A stretch of DNA of 64,000 nucleotides. It comes from Sphingomonas echinoides. GTDB lineage: Bacteria > Pseudomonadota > Alphaproteobacteria > Sphingomonadales > Sphingomonadaceae. A model generated the notes under the pieces. It was given only the letters and a program-made list of their open reading frames with translations. It was not told where the DNA came from and did no database searches. The stretch is taken from assembly GCF_029623395.1 (NCBI RefSeq), contig NZ_JAPYKK010000021.1, forward strand, positions 1 to 64,000, given 5' to 3'. The first letter of the stretch is position 1. Each line of letters begins with the position of its first letter. Of the stretch, positions 1-9,030 are shown one piece after another. Position numbers and translations under genes: made by a program.

Positions 1-22
1 GGAACGTCCGGTTATGGGTCAA
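1..22 (+). repeat. Dispersed intergenic repeat, partial copy at window edge
   Basis: Reads aacgtccggttatgggtc just inside the window edge. It matches the second half-unit of the fuller copies at 14477-14532, 53854-53910 and 55303-55360. The left part lies outside the window. Confidence 0.4.
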
Positions 23-33
23 GTCGTCATCGT

Positions 34-951
34 TTAGGCAGCTAGGGTTCGGTTGCTTTCGCCCGTTAGCTTAGTGCTTTTTGCATCACGGGACGGCGGG
101 GAGCCGAACAGGCGGGCGTACTCCCGACTAAATTGCGATGCGCTTTCGTAGCCCACCGCAAAGCCAGCTGCGGCGACGTCGCGGCCGGCCAGGATCAGCC
201 GACGAGCCTCCTGAAGCCGCAGGCTCTTCTGGTACTGCAGCGGGCTCATCGCCGTTGCTGTGCGAAAATGCCGGTGTAACGAAGCCGGGCTCATGCTGGC
301 CACGTCAGCCAGCGCCTCAACGCGCAACGGCCTATCGAACTGATCGCGGATCAGTGCAATCGCCCGGCGTACCTGCGAAAGCCGGCTGTCAGCGCGCGCG
401 ATCTGCCGGACGATTGCGCCCTGCGGCCCCTGGAGTAGACGATAGAGGATCTCTCGCTCGCAAAGCGGGGCCAACATGGCAATATCCTTTGGCGCATCGA
501 GAAGCCGTAAGAGACGTAGCCACGCGTCAAGCAGCTCCGACGTGACCGGGTTCACTGCAAACGCGGGTTCGGCTGTAGGCGAGGACACGTCCGCCTCGCT
601 GAGAACGGATGCAAGCTGGTCACTGTCGAGGTCGAGGCTGACTGCAAGATACTGCTCGTTTGGCTGATCGAGTTTGACGCAGCCGGACGCGGGTAGCTCG
701 ACTGTAGCGATGAAATAGCTGGCCGGATCATACCGAAGCCGGCGGTCGCCGATCGCGATCTCCTTTGCGCCGCTTAGGATCAACGCCATCATCGGCTGGT
801 AAACGCCTGATACCGGTTGTGGCGCGGCGCGGTCCTTGTACAGCGCGACTCGTGGCAACACGGTTGACTGATATCGGCCAGGTGTATGGCGGCTGACGAT
901 ACCGCGCAGTTCTGTAAGCGTGTCGTGCATGCGACGAAGATGAGCGGTCAC
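34..951 (-). CDS. AraC family transcriptional regulator
   Basis: A 305-residue DNA-binding regulator. The N-terminal two thirds resemble the AraC-type effector-binding domain found in regulators set next to oxidoreductases. The C-terminal ~100 residues carry the double helix-turn-helix: IRDQFDRPLRVEALADVASM, then SPASLHRHFR, then GFAVGYESASQFSREYARLFG. The annotated start is GTG; an ATG seven codons in is an alternative, and neither has a strong ribosome site. It is divergent from the SDR gene starting at 1061, the usual arrangement for a regulator of an adjacent dehydrogenase. That this AraC controls the SDR is inference. Confidence 0.88.
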   Translation of the reverse strand: MTAHLRRMHDTLTELRGIVSRHTPGRYQSTVLPRVALYKDRAAPQPVSGVYQPMMALILSGAKEIAIGDRRLRYDPASYFIATVELPASGCVKLDQPNEQYLAVSLDLDSDQLASVLSEADVSSPTAEPAFAVNPVTSELLDAWLRLLRLLDAPKDIAMLAPLCEREILYRLLQGPQGAIVRQIARADSRLSQVRRAIALIRDQFDRPLRVEALADVASMSPASLHRHFRTATAMSPLQYQKSLRLQEARRLILAGRDVAAAGFAVGYESASQFSREYARLFGSPPSRDAKSTKLTGESNRTLAA

Positions 952-1060
952 GTCGCTTCAGACAAGCGTCCTTGATCGGATCGGGCAAGTACTCGCGGCG
1001 ATCACGCATGCGCAGATAGCCGCGGCGTCCATCTTGGGAGCACCAGATAAAGGAATAGGC

Positions 1061-1786
1061 ATGACCCACAAGAAAACAGCACTCGTGACAGGAGCAAACA
1101 AGGGCATCGGCCTGGAGATAGCGCGCGGACTCGGCAGGATTGGCTACACGGTCTGGATCGGTAGCCGGAACGAGAGCCGCGGCGAGGCGGCTGCTGAGGC
1201 ACTACGCCGCGATGACTTGGATGCCCGCTTCCTGCCGCTAGACGTAACAGACGATCGGAGCGTCGCCGCGGCCGCAGAAACTCTGGGAGGCGAAGTCGAC
1301 CAGCTCGACGTTCTAGTGAACAACGCTGGCATCTCAATTGGCTGGGGACCGCCTAGCGAAGAGGCGGTCACGGATGTTCATGCAATCTACGACGTCAATG
1401 TCTTTGGCGTGATCCGAACAACGCAGGCTTTCCTACCCTTGCTAAAAAAGGCGTCCGAGCCGAGGATCGTCATGGTCAGCAGCAGCCTGGGCTCGCTTGC
1501 CTGGGCATCGGACTTTGAGGCGCCGATGGCCGAGGTAAATCTGCTTGGCTACAACAGCTCGAAGTCGGCGTTGAATGCGGTGACAGTGGCATTCGCCAAG
1601 GATCTCGCGCCGCTTGGCTTCAAGGTTAATGCCGGCTGCCCGGGCTATACCGCGACCGACCTGAACCAGCACACAGGCTCGCGCACTCCGGAGCAGGGGG
1701 CTGCGATCGGTATTCGACTAGCTACTTTACCTGACCATGGACCCACTGGTGGCTTCTTCGACGATGATGGTACGGTAGCTTGGTGA
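1061..1786 (+). CDS. SDR family NAD(P)-dependent oxidoreductase
   Basis: A 241-residue classical short-chain dehydrogenase, cytosolic. Visible motifs are the TGANKGIG cofactor loop near residues 11-18, NNAGIS near 89, the catalytic Ser in VSSSLGS and the YNSSK Tyr/Lys pair near 165. The ATG at 1061 follows an aaagga ribosome site; an in-frame TTG at 1034 would add nine residues and has no ribosome site. The sequence resembles carbonyl-reductase-like SDRs that act on small aldehydes or ketones, but the substrate cannot be read from the sequence. It is probably controlled by the divergent AraC regulator. Confidence 0.9.
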   Translation: MTHKKTALVTGANKGIGLEIARGLGRIGYTVWIGSRNESRGEAAAEALRRDDLDARFLPLDVTDDRSVAAAAETLGGEVDQLDVLVNNAGISIGWGPPSEEAVTDVHAIYDVNVFGVIRTTQAFLPLLKKASEPRIVMVSSSLGSLAWASDFEAPMAEVNLLGYNSSKSALNAVTVAFAKDLAPLGFKVNAGCPGYTATDLNQHTGSRTPEQGAAIGIRLATLPDHGPTGGFFDDDGTVAW

Positions 1787-1946
1787 CGTTTAAATTGACG
1801 TGGGACGCCTGATCGATTGTGGACAGGCGTCCACTTCGTTGATCCGGTTCAGGCCCGTGCATGACCGCAGTTGGATCAGCGCCGCCCGGTCGCCAAGCAC
1901 TGATCCCCAGTATAAAGGGCAAGCCGCGATCACGCCAAGGAACACC

Positions 1947-2231
1947 ATGGTCACAACCGAGCATCTCACACCTGACGACTATGGCCTTCTCATCCTCGCA
2001 CCTGAAATTGCGCTCGGCAGTGGCTGGCTTGGCGGCGACAGAGTCGTCGGTCGCGGAGCTATCCGTGACCTGTTAAATAAGGCCACTCGCTTCAACAAAG
2101 GCGAGCAGCAGAGGTTGACTATCCATGTCCCCAGCAGAGTGATCACGCTCCGGTTGGATGAGATCGCATCATACTACGGAGAGGAACATCGCTCCGCGTT
2201 GGCTGCTGAGACGATGTTCCTTTCCGAATAG
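1947..2231 (+). CDS. Hypothetical protein, 94 aa
   Basis: A small acidic to neutral soluble protein that I do not recognise. The ATG at 1947 has a caagga ribosome site six bases upstream; the same frame stays open back to 1800, but that extension has unusual composition and no ribosome site. The C-terminal half has a plausible beta-rich fold (QRLTIHVPSRVITLRLDEIA). No signal peptide or membrane segment is visible. It stands alone between the SDR gene and a convergent GNAT gene. No function is assigned. Confidence 0.5.
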   Translation: MVTTEHLTPDDYGLLILAPEIALGSGWLGGDRVVGRGAIRDLLNKATRFNKGEQQRLTIHVPSRVITLRLDEIASYYGEEHRSALAAETMFLSE

Positions 2232-2314
2232 CGCTTTTGGTAAGCGAAGCGATCGGAGTTGGTGCGTCGTTTCGGAACCCGAACAGTAGGGCGCTTTGAC
2301 TCAGATATTAGGAG

Positions 2315-2773
2315 CTACGCTACAAGAGCCAGCTGAAAGAATTGATTATGGGGGCTGAGCCGATAATCGGCGAACGCACCACACGGAGCGAACCCGGCAC
2401 TACGGTAAAGTGATATGGCCGGCGCGTGTAGTGCGGCAGTTCCAGTTTCAAGGCTCAACCGAGTGTAGCCGCGCCGGCGAGCTTCCGCGATAATATGCTC
2501 AAGCATCGCTCGTCCTACCCCTGTGCCACGTGCGACCGGGGCCACCCGCATGGATTTCAGCTCGCCATGTGCGCAGTCCAGTTCCTTTAGCGCGCCGAAC
2601 CCGGCCAGGTTTTTGTCGTTCCATGCCGTCCAGAAGGTGACGCTAGCTGCCGAAAGGCCAGACGCATCAAGTGCAAAAGCGTGATCGGCCATTACGCCCT
2701 GCAACTCTCGCAAGTGATGGTCCAATAGATCCGTGACGTATGGTTCTTTTGGATCGTCTACCCGTATTTGCAT
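2315..2773 (-). CDS. GNAT family N-acetyltransferase
   Basis: A 152-residue acetyl-CoA-dependent acetyltransferase. The acetyl-CoA loop is visible as VAPVARGTGVGRAMLEHII, with the following LETG strand and the SLYRSAGF helix typical of the fold. The start at 2773 (MQIRVDDP) matches the usual beginning of this subfamily and has a GGGGG stretch upstream. An upstream in-frame ATG at 2836 would add 21 residues of unlikely sequence. The substrate is unknown; relatives acetylate small amines or protein N-termini. Confidence 0.85.
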   Translation of the reverse strand: MQIRVDDPKEPYVTDLLDHHLRELQGVMADHAFALDASGLSAASVTFWTAWNDKNLAGFGALKELDCAHGELKSMRVAPVARGTGVGRAMLEHIIAEARRRGYTRLSLETGTAALHAPAISLYRSAGFAPCGAFADYRLSPHNQFFQLALVA

Positions 2774-2860
2774 TTCACTATTGCCCCCAAGAGTGATGAC
2801 CAGCGCTTGGCCGGTTGTGCCGGCATTCATTGTCAAAGCGTAGCCTTTCCGCTGCGCACG

Positions 2861-3472
2861 TTAGTCGCTCGGCCGTGCCGTTACGCATAGTATCCACGCC
2901 GCGGCGACAATCTCCTCCAATGAGCACTTATAGTTCTCGGCGCCCCAGGCGAGGGCAATGTGTAACAGCCCTCCTTCGACACCGCGTCGGAGCATCGCAT
3001 TGATTTTGACGGGGCCGCGATCATCAGGATCGAGGGCCGCAAAGAGCGGCTCGGAGAGGTCATGCATCGAACGTCGAATTGCCTCGTCGATCAACGGATC
3101 TACGCCGACGATTTCAACCAGGAACACGCGTGCCGTGGTGGGATTAGCGCGTAGCGTCGCGAAATATGCGCCCAGCATCCGTCGGGTACGATCTTCAGTC
3201 GGTAGGGTGGGATCGTCGGCCGCAACGATCTGCGTCAACACTGCGGCGATCACCTGATCGAACGCGGCGAGTAGCAGCGCCTCCCCATGCGCAAAACTTT
3301 CGTAAAAATAGCGTTCGGTAAGGCCTGCCTCGCGACAGATCGCGCGCACGCCCGTGCTGTGGAACCCCTGCGAGCCATACAAGCGCACAGCGGCTTGTAT
3401 TAGCATTGTCCGCCGCTCAGCCCGTCGAGCGTCAAGCGTCTGCCCGGTCCACCGTTTTGTTGTCGCCGTCAT
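2861..3472 (-). CDS. TetR/AcrR family repressor (divergent from BVMO operon)
   Basis: A 203-residue TetR-type regulator. The N-terminal helix-turn-helix is visible (SQGFHSTGVRAICREAGLTE followed by RYFYESF). The ligand domain is helical and typical in length. The frame is open much further upstream, but ATG 3472 gives the normal N-terminus for the family and leaves a 73-bp divergent promoter to the monooxygenase at 3546. That gap holds a palindrome (3499-3514) positioned to repress both genes. A near-identical palindrome at 8955-8970 suggests the same protein also acts on the TonB receptor/GH3 promoter. Confidence 0.88.
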   Translation of the reverse strand: MTATTKRWTGQTLDARRAERRTMLIQAAVRLYGSQGFHSTGVRAICREAGLTERYFYESFAHGEALLLAAFDQVIAAVLTQIVAADDPTLPTEDRTRRMLGAYFATLRANPTTARVFLVEIVGVDPLIDEAIRRSMHDLSEPLFAALDPDDRGPVKINAMLRRGVEGGLLHIALAWGAENYKCSLEEIVAAAWILCVTARPSD

Positions 3473-3490
3473 TCCAGCAGAGTAGCGATA

Positions 3491-3519
3491 TTGACAATGA
3501 CAACAAGCATTGTCATTCA
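3491..3519 (+). promoter_or_regulatory. TetR operator 1, overlapping a -35-like TTGACA
   Basis: The segment contains GACAACAAGCATTGTC at 3499-3514. It also contains a wider 8-bp inverted repeat, TGACAATG (3492-3499) and CATTGTCA (3508-3515). TTGACA at 3491-3496 could be the -35 box of the monooxygenase operon. The 16-mer matches 14 of 16 bases of the palindrome at 8955-8970. Binding by the adjacent TetR is inference. Confidence 0.6.
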
Positions 3520-3545
3520 GTTCGGGAATATGGTGGGAGTCGGGC

Positions 3546-5027
3546 ATGACCGGTATGGAGCATCTGGACGTGCTGGTGGTGGGCGCCGGTCTGTCGGGGA
3601 TCGACGCCGCGTTCTGGTTGAAGACTGGCAATGCCACGCGAAGCTGGGCGATTTTCGAGGGGCGCGATGCGATCGGCGGCACGTGGGATCTGTTCCGCTA
3701 TCCGGGCATTCGCTCGGATTCGGACATGACGACGCTGGGCTTCCCATTCCGTCCGTGGCGAGGTGAGAAAGCGATCGCCGCGGGCGAGGACATCCGCGAC
3801 TATATCCGCGACACTGCGGCAGAGTTCGAAATCGACGCCAAGGTGCGACTGCGTCACCGGGTGACCAATGCAGACTGGTCCTCGGCGGACGCGCTGTGGA
3901 TCGTGTCGTATACCGTCGATGGCATAGCGAACCAGCTGACCTGCCGCTTCCTGTTCCTGTGTTCTGGCTATTACGACTATGCCGCGGGGCATTCGCCGAC
4001 CTGGCCGGGAATGGACGCGTTCGCGGGACAGGTCGTCCACCCGCAATTCTGGCCTGACGACCTTTCGGTCGCGGGCAAGGACGTCGTGGTCGTGGGTTCG
4101 GGTGCGACCGCGGTGACGCTGGTTCCGGCAATGGTCGATCAGGGCGCCGCGCATGTTACGATGCTGCAGCGATCGCCAACATATATCGTCTCGCGACCGT
4201 CACGCGACGAACGCGCCGAGACAATGCGCCGCTGGCTGCCTGACAAGGTGGCGGAGGCGGCGGTGCGGTGGAAGAATATCGGCTACGGCATCTTCGTCTA
4301 CGGTGTGTCGCGGCGCAAACCACATGTCTTGAAGCAGAAGATCAGGCAACAGCAGCGCGCGATGCTGGGACCGGACTTCGACATCGCCACTCACCTGACG
4401 CCGCGCTACGACCCGTGGGACCAGCGGCTGTGCCTCGTCCCTGACGGCGATCTGTTCAAGGTACTGCGCAACGGGCGGGCGTCGGTCGCGACCGATGAGA
4501 TCGCGGAGTTCACGCGTGACGGTCTTCAGTTGAAGAGCGGCGAGGCCATCCCCGCCGACATCGTCGTGACCGCGACGGGGCTCAAGGTGCAGCTCATGGG
4601 CGGCGCACGACTGACGGTCGATGGCGCCCTCGTCGATCCGGGCAAGCGGCTGCTTTACAAGGGAGCGATGCTAGACGGTGTGCCCAATCTCGCTTTCGCG
4701 ATCGGCTACACCAATGCGTCCTGGACGCTCAAATGCGACCTGACGTCGCAGTTCGTTCGCCGCCTGCTCGATCATATGGATCGGCGCAAGATGGACAGGG
4801 TCGTGCCGGTCGCACCGTCATCGTCTGCGGGCAACGAACCGATCCTCGACCTGAGCTCCGGGTATGTGCAACGGGCGGCAGACCTTCTCCCTCGACAAGG
4901 CGCGAGTGCGCCGTGGAAGGTGAAGCAGAACTACCTCCGCGACCTGTTGGCGTTCCGTACCGGTCGAATCGACGACGGTGTTTTGCGCTTTGGGCGGCGT
5001 GATTTGACTGCAGAGAGAGCGGCATGA
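3546..5027 (+). CDS. Flavin-containing / Baeyer-Villiger monooxygenase
   Basis: A 493-residue FAD and NADPH-dependent monooxygenase. The FAD Rossmann motif VVGAGLSG lies near residue 11-18, and a second NADPH-binding motif VVGSGATAVT near 180. The fingerprint FAGQVVHPQFWP (about 158-169) fits the type I Baeyer-Villiger consensus FxGxxxHxxxW. The C-terminal TATGLKVQ motif of the family is present. ATG 3546 is preceded by a ggtgggag ribosome site; the frame is open from a TTG at 3510 inside the operator, which I do not accept. It overlaps the SDR downstream by four bases, so the two are translationally coupled. Likely role: conversion of a ketone to an ester or lactone. Substrate unknown. Confidence 0.9.
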   Translation: MTGMEHLDVLVVGAGLSGIDAAFWLKTGNATRSWAIFEGRDAIGGTWDLFRYPGIRSDSDMTTLGFPFRPWRGEKAIAAGEDIRDYIRDTAAEFEIDAKVRLRHRVTNADWSSADALWIVSYTVDGIANQLTCRFLFLCSGYYDYAAGHSPTWPGMDAFAGQVVHPQFWPDDLSVAGKDVVVVGSGATAVTLVPAMVDQGAAHVTMLQRSPTYIVSRPSRDERAETMRRWLPDKVAEAAVRWKNIGYGIFVYGVSRRKPHVLKQKIRQQQRAMLGPDFDIATHLTPRYDPWDQRLCLVPDGDLFKVLRNGRASVATDEIAEFTRDGLQLKSGEAIPADIVVTATGLKVQLMGGARLTVDGALVDPGKRLLYKGAMLDGVPNLAFAIGYTNASWTLKCDLTSQFVRRLLDHMDRRKMDRVVPVAPSSSAGNEPILDLSSGYVQRAADLLPRQGASAPWKVKQNYLRDLLAFRTGRIDDGVLRFGRRDLTAERAA

Positions 5028-5842
5028 GCGCCCGGATGGAGCTTGCCGGCAAGGTGGCGGTAGTGACTGGCGCAGCGGGCGGAATAGGCCGTGCGATCGC
5101 GCAATCGCTTGCTACGCGTGGCTGTCACGTTGCGCTGGCCGACGTGAATGAGGATGGGCTGGCTGAAACCGCCGCACTGATCGCGAACAGCGTCCGCGTC
5201 ACCCGTCACAGGCTCGATGTTGCGGACCGCGATGCTGTCGCCGCCTTTCCGACTGTGGTTCTGGCAGCTCATGGACACGTCGACGTGGTCGTCAATAACG
5301 CCGGTGTCGCCCTGAGCGGTTCCTTCGCACAGCTCACCGAGGCGGAGTTCGATTGGCTCTTGGACATCAACCTGCACGGCGTCGTCCGCATGTCACGCGC
5401 GTTCCTGCCGCTGCTACAGCAGCGTGAGCAGGCACAGCTGGTCAACCTTTCCAGCCTGTTCGGAATCATCGCACCACCGGGACAGAGCGCTTATGCCGCC
5501 GCGAAGTTTGCCGTACGCGGCTTCTCGGAAGCTCTGCGCCACGAACTGATCGCAGCACATTCCACGGTTGGTGTAACCGTGGTGCATCCAGGCGGTGTGA
5601 AGACCCGTATCGCCACCAACGCACGCGCCGGTGCTGCAGTCGGAGTTGAAGAGCGCGAGCGGCAGCAGGCGCACTTTTCGAAGGCGCTGAAGCTCAGTCC
5701 CGAACAGGCCGGCGAGATCATTGTCACCGGGATCGAGCAGCGGCGAGCCCGGGTGCTGGTCGGACGGGACGCAAAGATCGTCGCGATGATCGAGCGGATC
5801 ATGCCGGTCGCTTACTGGCGGCTGCTCGGACGCGGACGGTGA
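5024..5842 (+). CDS. SDR family oxidoreductase coupled to the BVMO
   Basis: A 272-residue classical SDR, start codon overlapping the monooxygenase stop as ATGA. Motifs are TGAAGGIG (residues ~15-22), NNAGVA (~89), the catalytic Ser in LSSLFG, and YAAAK (~156-160). It probably oxidises an alcohol to the ketone used by the Baeyer-Villiger monooxygenase, or reduces the product. BVMO plus SDR pairs are common in cyclic alcohol, terpenoid and steroid catabolism. The exact substrate cannot be read from the sequence. Confidence 0.9.
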   Translation: MSARMELAGKVAVVTGAAGGIGRAIAQSLATRGCHVALADVNEDGLAETAALIANSVRVTRHRLDVADRDAVAAFPTVVLAAHGHVDVVVNNAGVALSGSFAQLTEAEFDWLLDINLHGVVRMSRAFLPLLQQREQAQLVNLSSLFGIIAPPGQSAYAAAKFAVRGFSEALRHELIAAHSTVGVTVVHPGGVKTRIATNARAGAAVGVEERERQQAHFSKALKLSPEQAGEIIVTGIEQRRARVLVGRDAKIVAMIERIMPVAYWRLLGRGR

Positions 5843-5858
5843 TGGTTGCCTGTGAGCG

Positions 5859-6494
5859 TTACGATGGGGGAGGGGAGCCCAGCAATTCTTCGAGCGTGCC
5901 GTTGGGTGCGAGGCGCTCAAGCATGTTCGAAAGTAGAATCACGGAATCTCGCATCGCGTCGGGATCGTCGATGAAATCACGACCTATCGACATGCCGTGC
6001 ATCGCCCAGACAACCAGCCGGATGGCGGTTGTATCGCGGACCTTGGCGCCGAGACGATCTAGAAAAGCGGTCACCGCCAGTTCCTCGATCTCGGCCTGAA
6101 CCGGCTTGATCAGCGCGGCGAGCTCGGGATCGCTCCGCGAAGCGACGAAGATCTCCAGAACCGCGACGCCGGAGGGCCGCGAAAGCACCTCCCACGAGAT
6201 TTGAGGCCAGTCCGATACGCGTGATCCGGTACCCCATTCACGTTGCAAGTCCTGGTAGGCGACCACTTCCTGTTGGAAGACCCATCGTACGACTTCCGCA
6301 ATGAATGCGGTCCGGGTCGTGAAATGATGTGTGATTGCACCGCGGCTGACGCCCGCCTCGTCGGCAATTTCAGCGTTACTTGCGCGACTGTAGCCCAGCC
6401 GGCTGATTGCGCGCACTGCTGCCTCGAACAGCGCGCCGCGCGTTTCTGCGGTGCGTTGTTCCTGCGTGCGCCTTACAACCTTGGTCTCGCTCAT
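5859..6494 (-). CDS. TetR/AcrR family regulator
   Basis: A 211-residue regulator with an N-terminal helix-turn-helix (ISRLGYSRASNAEIADEAGV, then SRGAITHHF) and a C-terminal helical domain. ATG 6494 follows a good AGGAG ribosome site; the open frame before it is ignored. It lies downstream of the TonB receptor gene on the same strand and converges with the BVMO-SDR operon. It could control the receptor or the whole block. No palindrome was found directly in front of it, so the first TetR (2861-3472) is the better candidate for the shared operator. Confidence 0.87.
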   Translation of the reverse strand: MSETKVVRRTQEQRTAETRGALFEAAVRAISRLGYSRASNAEIADEAGVSRGAITHHFTTRTAFIAEVVRWVFQQEVVAYQDLQREWGTGSRVSDWPQISWEVLSRPSGVAVLEIFVASRSDPELAALIKPVQAEIEELAVTAFLDRLGAKVRDTTAIRLVVWAMHGMSIGRDFIDDPDAMRDSVILLSNMLERLAPNGTLEELLGSPPPS

Positions 6495-6558
6495 CGTCAC
6501 TCCTGCCGCCCTACTGACCGATCGACCGCGTGCCGACAAGCGACACGCGGTGCGATGA

Positions 6559-8916
6559 TCAGAAGCGCCATTCGAAGGCACCGCCTATCCGGCGGAAGGC
6601 ATTGTCCGGCAGCGTCTGGACATATTGTCCGACCGAGAAGTTTCCTGGGAAGATTGCCGCGGCGTAGCGCTTGTCGAACAGGTTGCGGACGAACACGCTG
6701 AAGCGCGCATGATCGCTGATATCGCCGATACCGATCGTCGCATTGACCAGCGAATAGCCCTCCTGGATCGTGCTGGGATCGTTGATCGCGTAATAGAAGC
6801 GGCTGCGATAGCGCCAGTCTGCGTTGAGGAAGACCTTGAGATCATTGCCAATGGGCTGGTCGACATTAGCAGCAAGGCTTGTCGTCCACTTCGATGCGCC
6901 GACCAGCGGGGACCCTGCCGCATTGAAGCTGGGTCCGGGTAGCGAACAGCCCTGTGCAGCGGTCTGCCCGAAATAGCAGGCCACGTTGTAGTTGCCATAT
7001 TCGGTGTCGAGATAGGTAACACCGCCCGACAGGCTGACACCATGCAGTGGTCGTACGACAGCCTCGGCCTCGACGCCGCGCGTCTTCAACGTGCTGGCAT
7101 TGCCGGTTCGGAAGGTACCCAGGCCACCGTTAAGCGTGGGGTCAAAGACCTGAGCCTGGAAATCCCGGAAGTCGTTGATGAAACCGGCGAGATTGAGGCT
7201 GACCCGGCGGTCGGCGAGGTCGAACTTGGCGCCGATCTCATAGGCGTCGACCTTCTCGGGATCGACGTTGAACGCGACGCCCGCGGCTGAGCTGACTGCC
7301 GGCCCTTTGTAGCCTCGAGTATAGGTCGCGTAGACGTTCGCGGTGGGCGCGATCGAATATTCGATGCCACCGCGTGCTGAAAAACCGTCGGCATTCCGGT
7401 TGGCGACGATCGGCGCGGCAAGAGTACCAACGCAGCGCCTACCGCCACTCAGCAGGAATGTGACGAGATTGCAGACGCCCGAGACGGCAGTAACGGTTGT
7501 CGTGGAGTCGATCTCGTCGCGCGTGTACCGGCCGCCTGCGATCAGGTGGAGCGACGGCGTCACGTTGAACGTGAGCTGCGCAAAGCCTGCATAGCTCTTC
7601 GTCCCATAGTCGAAGTTCGACTGGCCATTGACCGGTGACAGTCGGACCGGAGTGCTTGCGGGCAAGACGCCGAACGTGCCTGCCTGCAGGATTTGCGCGT
7701 CGATATGCTGTTTGAAGAAATACAGCCCCGCCGTGTAGTCGACGAAGCCGTGGCCATTATTGGCAACACGCAGTTCCTCTGAGAACTGGTGAGATTGCGA
7801 GTTGGCGATATTCGTGTCGAAGAACGCGACCGGCGTCTGATCGACGTCATTGTTAGCGCGAGCGCGCAGGTCGCGGTACGCCGTGACCGAGGTGACGGTG
7901 AGCGGCCCTGCATCGTAGCTCGCCGAGAATTGTGCCCCGAGGCTATGTTCGTCGCGGAGAACGTCGGTGCTCCCGATCGCAGTCTTGTTATTGGTCGGCG
8001 AGGCGACAACGCCGAGTGCACTGTTCTGCGTGAACACAAAGTTGGCGGGCGCGAAGGGTCGGAAGGCGGCGGGGATCGGCGTCGCATCGTTGCCGCCGAA
8101 CTTGCGGATCGTGGAATAGGCTTCGATCCCGCTATTGTTCTGGTAATCGACGATGCCGTACAGCGAAAGTCGGTCGGTCGGTTCCCACAGTAGCTTGGCC
8201 GTGCCGAAGTACCGGCGGACTGGATCGAGACGACCTGGTCCAACAAGCTGCGTCGACGGCTTCTGGTATTGATAGCCGCCAACGACACGCAACGCTGCGG
8301 TGTCGCCGATGGGTACGTTGACGACGGCTTGCGTCTGGACCTGGTCACGGCTGCCCGCCTGGACCCTACCGCTGCTGCTGAACTCACCGAGTTGTGGTTT
8401 GGTGGTGGAGATCGAAATAAGGCCTGCAGTCGTGTTCTTGCCGAACAGCAGCCCTTGTGGCCCGCGCAGTACTTCGACACGTTCGACATCGGCGAGCGAG
8501 TTGAGCGGGACGTAGCGCGGCAGCGTGATGTTGACGTCGTCGACCGCTATGCCGACGGCCGACTCGATGCCGTAGTCGAACGAGTTGGTGCCGACGCCGC
8601 GGATTGCGAAGTTCGGCACACCAGGCGTCGCCGTGAAGTTCAGACTAGGCGCACGCTGGGTAATGTCGGCAAGCTGATTGGCTCCTGTCTCGCGAAGCGA
8701 CTGGCCGTTCACGACGGTGATGGCGATCGGCACGTCGCGGAGATTCTCGGTCCGTCGCTGAGCCGTCACGACGATGTCGCCTTCGGTGCTGGTAGGGTCC
8801 GAAGCTTGAGCTGCCTCGCTCGCTCCGTTCGGTGTCACCGGGGTTCCGGTCTGTGCCTGAGCCGTTCCCGCCCAAGCCAGAATGCTCGAGCCCACCAGCA
8901 GTGCCAATCCACGCAT
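6559..8916 (-). CDS. TonB-dependent receptor
   Basis: A 785-residue outer-membrane receptor for energised import of a large or scarce solute. It starts with a signal peptide (MRGLALLVGS to AGTAQAQ), then a TonB box region EGDIVVTAQRR, a plug (VPIAITVVNGQSLRETGANQ, IRGVG) and a long beta-barrel ending in EWRF, the expected aromatic C-terminus. The reading frame stays open far upstream, antisense to the GH3 gene; that extension is not coding. The promoter region carries a TetR-type palindrome. Its neighbours suggest it imports the substrate of the GH3/BVMO pathway. Confidence 0.93.
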   Translation of the reverse strand: MRGLALLVGSSILAWAGTAQAQTGTPVTPNGASEAAQASDPTSTEGDIVVTAQRRTENLRDVPIAITVVNGQSLRETGANQLADITQRAPSLNFTATPGVPNFAIRGVGTNSFDYGIESAVGIAVDDVNITLPRYVPLNSLADVERVEVLRGPQGLLFGKNTTAGLISISTTKPQLGEFSSSGRVQAGSRDQVQTQAVVNVPIGDTAALRVVGGYQYQKPSTQLVGPGRLDPVRRYFGTAKLLWEPTDRLSLYGIVDYQNNSGIEAYSTIRKFGGNDATPIPAAFRPFAPANFVFTQNSALGVVASPTNNKTAIGSTDVLRDEHSLGAQFSASYDAGPLTVTSVTAYRDLRARANNDVDQTPVAFFDTNIANSQSHQFSEELRVANNGHGFVDYTAGLYFFKQHIDAQILQAGTFGVLPASTPVRLSPVNGQSNFDYGTKSYAGFAQLTFNVTPSLHLIAGGRYTRDEIDSTTTVTAVSGVCNLVTFLLSGGRRCVGTLAAPIVANRNADGFSARGGIEYSIAPTANVYATYTRGYKGPAVSSAAGVAFNVDPEKVDAYEIGAKFDLADRRVSLNLAGFINDFRDFQAQVFDPTLNGGLGTFRTGNASTLKTRGVEAEAVVRPLHGVSLSGGVTYLDTEYGNYNVACYFGQTAAQGCSLPGPSFNAAGSPLVGASKWTTSLAANVDQPIGNDLKVFLNADWRYRSRFYYAINDPSTIQEGYSLVNATIGIGDISDHARFSVFVRNLFDKRYAAAIFPGNFSVGQYVQTLPDNAFRRIGGAFEWRF

Positions 8917-8954
8917 TGTCGTTATCCTCACCCGTCCAGCGATCCCTGCCGCTT

Positions 8955-8970
8955 GACAACGATCATTGTC
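8955..8970 (+). promoter_or_regulatory. TetR operator 2 (16-bp palindrome)
   Basis: GACAACGATCATTGTC is a near-perfect palindrome with one mismatched pair. It differs at only two positions from the 16-mer at 3499-3514. It sits between the divergent TonB receptor and GH3 genes and overlaps the predicted -10 of the receptor promoter, a position suited to repression. Confidence 0.6.
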
Positions 8971-8990
8971 TGTTAGAAACATACTGTCAA
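8962..8990 (-). promoter_or_regulatory. Predicted promoter of the TonB receptor gene
   Basis: On the minus strand TTGACA (8990-8985) is followed after exactly 17 bases by AATGAT (8967-8962). The -10 lies inside the palindrome at 8955-8970. Another TTGACA on the plus strand (8953-8958) could serve the GH3 gene, but no good -10 follows it. Confidence 0.5.
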
Positions 8991-9030
8991 GCACGCACGT
9001 AAAGCGAAAATGCTGCGTCGGGGAGTGGTG

